DNA of 25,821 nt from JBMNQS01 sp050944255 (GTDB taxonomy: Bacteria > Bacillota > Clostridia > Christensenellales > Maliibacteriaceae). Under the pieces are notes generated by a model, which saw only the letters and a program-made list of their open reading frames with translations, was not told the origin of the DNA and did not search any database. The stretch spans positions 1 through 25,821 of the forward strand of contig JBMNQS010000025.1 in assembly GCA_050944255.1 (NCBI GenBank), given 5' to 3'. Numbering within the stretch: the first letter of the stretch is position 1; each line of letters starts with the position of its first letter. Positions 22,590-25,821 of this stretch are shown one piece after another. The position numbers and the translations under genes were made by a program.

Positions 22590-23546
22590 TTATTCTCTAG
22601 GTAAATGATAGCCGAAGGTCTCGGCGTATTTGAGCACTTCGCTCTTGGGCTTCGCACCCATATTGGCGCCCAGGGCGCCGACGATCTGCGCGGCGTTGGC
22701 CATGGCCAGTGCGGCGCAGTCATGCAGGCTCCAGCCGTCCAGATAGCCCGCTACGAACCCGGCGATGGCGCTGTCGCCGGCGCCGGTGGTGTCCACCGGG
22801 TTTCCCCGCAGCATAGGCGGCAGGAAGACGTCGTCGTGAAAGTCGGTGACGAAGATGCCCTTGGCACCCAGCTTCACGCCGAAGATCTTCAGGCCGTAGG
22901 GGCGGAAGAAGGCCTTCATCTCCAGCGGGTCGGAAAGCCCGGTGTACTGCTCCGCCTCGTAATCGCTGGGCATGAAGATGTCGCAGTAGGGGAGTATGGG
23001 GATCAGCCGGTCTATGGGCGCGCCGTCGCCGGAGAACTTGATCACGTCCATGCTGGTGGTGCAGCCGTGCGCCTTGGCCCGGCGCATCAGTCGCACCGCT
23101 TCCTCGCCATCAATTAAAGGCATGCCGCCCAGGTTGGTGCGGTGGAAGTGATCGGCCTCTTCAAACATGTCGTCGGTGACCAAATCGCCGGTGAAATGGA
23201 TGTTACCGCCGGGATAGTGGACGATGTGCCGCTCACCGGTGGGGTCCACCAATACCACGCTGTAGGCGGTGTACAGGTCCTCCCGCCTGATGATGTAGCA
23301 GGTGTTCACCCCCATGGATGTAAGGCGCTGCAGCACGGCGTCGCCGGGGGCGTCGTTTCCGACGATGCCTACCAGAGACACGTCGTGGCCCAATTGCGAG
23401 AGGCTGACGGCGCCGGAAAGGCCGCCCCCGCCGGTGGCCGAGCGGACGCTTCGGATAGCCACCTGCCGGTGGTCCATGAAGTCAAGGCCTACCGGCGAGA
23501 TGGGGACGTCGTATACGACGGTGCCTACCGACAGTACTTTTTTCAC
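22590..23546 (-). CDS. PfkB-family carbohydrate kinase, paralogue 2
   Basis: A 318-residue ribokinase-fold kinase. The catalytic DTTGAGD is at 252-258, and the TTSMD and FMPSDYEAEQYTGL segments are shared with its neighbours. The substrate motif reads TGGGGLSGAVSLSQLG, where the usual Asn is replaced, so the sugar bound probably differs from paralogue 1. The start is taken as GTG 23546: GAGG lies 8 nt upstream and the protein then begins MKKVLSVGTVVYD like its sisters. The ATG two codons earlier (23552) is only 2 nt from that GAGG. The frame is open another 44 codons upstream, into paralogue 3, which is not meaningful. The gap to paralogue 3 is short. Confidence 0.92.
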   Translation of the reverse strand: MKKVLSVGTVVYDVPISPVGLDFMDHRQVAIRSVRSATGGGGLSGAVSLSQLGHDVSLVGIVGNDAPGDAVLQRLTSMGVNTCYIIRREDLYTAYSVVLVDPTGERHIVHYPGGNIHFTGDLVTDDMFEEADHFHRTNLGGMPLIDGEEAVRLMRRAKAHGCTTSMDVIKFSGDGAPIDRLIPILPYCDIFMPSDYEAEQYTGLSDPLEMKAFFRPYGLKIFGVKLGAKGIFVTDFHDDVFLPPMLRGNPVDTTGAGDSAIAGFVAGYLDGWSLHDCAALAMANAAQIVGALGANMGAKPKSEVLKYAETFGYHLPRE

Positions 23547-23557
23547 GAGCATCGCCT

Positions 23558-24508
23558 CTATTTGGGAAGGTATACGCCGAAGCTCTCGGCGTACTTGAGG
23601 ACTTCCGCCCGGGGCTTGACGCCCAGGTTGGCGCCCATGGCGCCCACGATCTGGGCGGCCTGGGCCATGGCCAATTGCGCGCATTGCTCCAGCGTGAAGC
23701 CGTGGAGGAAGCCCGAGACAAAGCCGGCGAAGCAGCTGTCGCCGGCGCCGGTGGTATCCACCGGGGTGCCGCGGTACATGGGTTTCATGAAGATGTCCTG
23801 TTTGTAGTCGGTGACGAAGATGCCGTCGCCGCCCATCTTCAAACCGAAGATTTTCACACCGTAGGGGCGGATGAATTCCTTTAGTTCAAGGGGATCGTCG
23901 ATGCCGCCGGCCATGACGGAAATCTCGTAGTGGCTGGGCAGGAAGATGTCCAGATGCGGCAGGCACGGCGCCAGCGCCGCCATGGCGTCTCCGTAGTAGG
24001 TGACGGTGTCCATGCTGGTGGTGCAGCCGTTTTCATGGGCCCTTTTGAGCAGGTCGCCCAGGGGTTCTCCGCTCATGGTCTTGGGCGTATTGGAGAAGCT
24101 GGCCACGTGCACATGGCGGACGGTTTTGAGGATATCGTTTGAGATATCCCGTATATCCAGCTCCCAATTGCCGCCGGGGGCGTGGATGATAGTGCGCTCT
24201 CCGTCGGGCGGGACCAGGATGGCCGAAAAACCGGCGCTCTTGTCCTCAAGGCGGCGTATGTAGCGCATGTCCACCCCGGTCTGCTTCAGGCGCCGCACGA
24301 TGGCGTCTCCCGCCGGGCCGCCGCCCACCACGGAAAAAAGGCCCACATGGTGTCCCAGCGCCGCCAGGGAAATGGAGCCGTTGAGCGCGTCCCCTCCGGT
24401 GGCGGCGGTGGCCGTTTTGACCGGGGAGAAGCGGCGTTTGGTGACATCGTAGGGAACAGGGGCAATCGGTGCGTCAAAGACGCAGCTGCCTACTGCCAGA
24501 ATTTCCAT
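23558..24508 (-). CDS. PfkB-family carbohydrate kinase, paralogue 3
   Basis: A 316-residue ribokinase-fold kinase, most similar to paralogue 2: both end in a VGA-G-N-G region followed by a VLKYAE-FG tail. The substrate motif TGGDALNGSISLAALG keeps the Asn. The catalytic DTTGAGD is at 251-257. One oddity is the segment after the third strand, VVGGGPAGDA, where the usual acidic GDD or GND found in the sisters has become GGG. ATG 24508 has GGGGG about 10 nt upstream; the gap to paralogue 4 is 15 bp. It is probably an active kinase with a distinct acceptor, but the substrate is unknown. Confidence 0.92.
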   Translation of the reverse strand: MEILAVGSCVFDAPIAPVPYDVTKRRFSPVKTATAATGGDALNGSISLAALGHHVGLFSVVGGGPAGDAIVRRLKQTGVDMRYIRRLEDKSAGFSAILVPPDGERTIIHAPGGNWELDIRDISNDILKTVRHVHVASFSNTPKTMSGEPLGDLLKRAHENGCTTSMDTVTYYGDAMAALAPCLPHLDIFLPSHYEISVMAGGIDDPLELKEFIRPYGVKIFGLKMGGDGIFVTDYKQDIFMKPMYRGTPVDTTGAGDSCFAGFVSGFLHGFTLEQCAQLAMAQAAQIVGAMGANLGVKPRAEVLKYAESFGVYLPK

Positions 24509-24523
24509 ATAAACTTATCCCCC

Positions 24524-25456
24524 TTACAGGTTATAGCCCTTGTCGGCTATGATGGCCTTCAGGGTAGATTCATCGCCCAAACGGGTGACGGCGCCCTTTG
24601 CGCCGGCGCAGCAGGCTGCCTGCGCAGCGCCCAGCGCGGCGCAGGCCTCCAGGGGAAGCCCCTTGAGCCTGCCGAATATAAACCCGGCGGAGAATGCGTC
24701 CTCAAGGCCGGTTAAGTCCACCACCTCGCCAAAGAAAGAGGGAAGGGATACCTCCGACGTAAAGTCGGTGGCAAAGACCGAGCCGTCCTCGCGGATGAAG
24801 GCGAACAGCTTTGCGCCGGCTTGGGCCATGGCCTGACTTCCACCGCAGGCTTCGGCCACATACTCGTCGCAGAAGATCATGTCGGCGGAAGATACCACGC
24901 CGGCGTAATGGCCCAGCCATTTTTCCTCCACGTCGTAGCCCAGCGTGGCCGATACGGAAAGGCCGGCTTCTTTGGCCCGGGCGATGAGGAGGTCCAGCTC
25001 TTCGCCGGAGAGCTTTGCCGCCTGGCCCACGCCGCCCACATGCAGATGCCCGCTCCGGCTCAAAAGCTCGCCCGGCACGTCGTCATTTCCCACCACGCAG
25101 ACGTCGTCCCCGGTCAGGCCCGCCATGTGGCGCTCACCGTCATGGGTCTGGAGGGTGAAGCAGACTTTCGTCTTGATGTCGGCGCTTTCCTTGACATAGG
25201 AAGTGTCCAGGCCCAGATCCTTGGCCCGCTGCAGTATGGTGATGGCAAAATCGTCGTTTCCGACGCTGGAGACCAGCGCCGGCTTTTCGCCCATGGCGGC
25301 AAAGGCCGCCGCCGCGGTGAAGGCGCCGCCGCCGGCGCCGGAGAAGATTTCGTCCACCCGCATGGATTCGGCCGTCATCAGGTCATCGGGCACGGGCCGG
25401 ACCACCACGTCGTACTGGGACAGTCCAACCGATAATAAAGAGTAGGTTTTGCTCAT
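24524..25456 (-). CDS. Divergent PfkB-family protein, possible pseudokinase
   Basis: A 310-residue ribokinase-fold protein in the same operon, but with its signature motifs altered. The GAGD anion hole reads DLTGLED (247-253): the Asp at the base position remains, but Ala-Gly has become Leu-Glu, which would put a side chain and a negative charge where the ATP phosphate sits. The TTSMD segment has become SVSAT, and the substrate motif is GAGGGAFTAAAAFAAMG without Asn. The GND of motif VGNDDF is kept, and the frame is intact, so the gene is under some constraint. It may be a regulatory partner, a binding protein or an enzyme with changed chemistry. ATG 25456 follows GGAGG by 9 nt. Confidence 0.85.
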   Translation of the reverse strand: MSKTYSLLSVGLSQYDVVVRPVPDDLMTAESMRVDEIFSGAGGGAFTAAAAFAAMGEKPALVSSVGNDDFAITILQRAKDLGLDTSYVKESADIKTKVCFTLQTHDGERHMAGLTGDDVCVVGNDDVPGELLSRSGHLHVGGVGQAAKLSGEELDLLIARAKEAGLSVSATLGYDVEEKWLGHYAGVVSSADMIFCDEYVAEACGGSQAMAQAGAKLFAFIREDGSVFATDFTSEVSLPSFFGEVVDLTGLEDAFSAGFIFGRLKGLPLEACAALGAAQAACCAGAKGAVTRLGDESTLKAIIADKGYNL

Positions 25457-25497
25457 CGTTTAAATCCTCCAATAAGTAAAATAGGCTTATTTTGATT

Positions 25498-25821
25498 TTA
25501 AAGTTTTATGTCATAGCCCTTCTGGCGGGCGTATGCCATCACGTCCTTGAAGGGGCGGCCCCAGGTGGTGGTGCCCCGAAGCGCCAGGCACAGGGCGGAG
25601 GCGGCGCTGGCCACGATGCCGCAGTCGTGAAGGCTCAGGCCGTGAAGCCACGAGAGCACGAACGTGGAGTCGAAGGCGTCCCCGGCGCCCAGCTCGTCCA
25701 CCGGCGTGCCGGTAAAGAGGGTGCCCAGGTGCAGGTCCTGCTTGAAATCCGTCAGGAACGAGCCTTCCGCGCCACGCTTGACCCCCAGCACCTTCAGCGG
25801 GTAGCGGCTGAAGAACCGCTT
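25498..25821 (-). CDS. PfkB-family carbohydrate kinase, paralogue 5 (partial)
   Basis: Only the C-terminal 107 residues are inside the window; the frame is open to the right edge, so the gene starts beyond it. The fragment begins KRFFSRYPLKVLGVKRGAEG and contains the anion hole and catalytic base DELGAGDAF, with the GAGD intact although the preceding TT has become EL. It ends with a family-typical helix region and a QKGYDIKL tail resembling the DKGYNL end of its neighbour. It lies 41 bp upstream of the divergent paralogue and is the most upstream gene visible in the operon. Whether it is first cannot be seen. Confidence 0.9.
   Translation of the reverse strand, partial: KRFFSRYPLKVLGVKRGAEGSFLTDFKQDLHLGTLFTGTPVDELGAGDAFDSTFVLSWLHGLSLHDCGIVASAASALCLALRGTTTWGRPFKDVMAYARQKGYDIKL

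Overview
The window reads as chromosomal DNA of a Gram-positive anaerobe, probably a Clostridia-type Bacillota. The reasons are strong GGAGG ribosome binding sites, TTGACA/TATAAT-type promoters, T-tailed intrinsic terminators, an AdhE with a Rex-like operator, a DUF1858/DUF438-hemerythrin-PAS pair, DegV, a PerR-like Fur regulator and DUF6440. Genus cannot be assigned from sequence reading alone. Base composition is moderately GC-rich, which produces many long antisense open frames that are not genes.

Positions 1-9027 hold a type I-C CRISPR-Cas locus on the minus strand, in the order cas3, cas5c, cas8c (with a likely internal Cas11c start), cas7c, cas4, cas1, cas2, leader, array. The array has 19 repeats and 18 complete spacers and runs off the left edge. 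Everything looks intact except cas3. Its coding sequence lost the middle of the helicase (motifs II to IV) and changes frame at the junction, so the locus keeps adaptation, crRNA processing and Cascade genes but apparently no working effector nuclease-helicase.

Positions 9143-12035 carry a peroxide-defence cluster on the minus strand: a PerR-like repressor with two palindromes at its own promoter, an AhpC-type peroxiredoxin, and a flavoprotein reductase joined to a C-terminal thioredoxin-fold domain, the reverse of the AhpF domain order. Positions 12149-13742 hold a DUF1858/DUF438-hemerythrin-PAS pair with overlapping genes. Positions 13743-15243 are gene-poor, with one small cysteine-motif protein. 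Positions 15244-15868 carry tRNA-Arg(CCG) and a cold-shock protein with a long leader.

On the plus strand lie a DUF6440 protein, a DegV protein behind a palindrome-rich consensus promoter, and bifunctional AdhE (17716-20313) with a Rex-like box. AdhE ends at a strong terminator shared with a convergent NYN-domain protein that has a cold-shock-like C-terminus.

The right end (21633-25821) is a minus-strand operon of at least five tandem, diverged PfkB/ribokinase-family paralogues. The fifth runs off the window. One of them (24524-25456) has lost the GAGD anion-hole signature. This paralogue array and the gutted cas3 are the two most unusual features.
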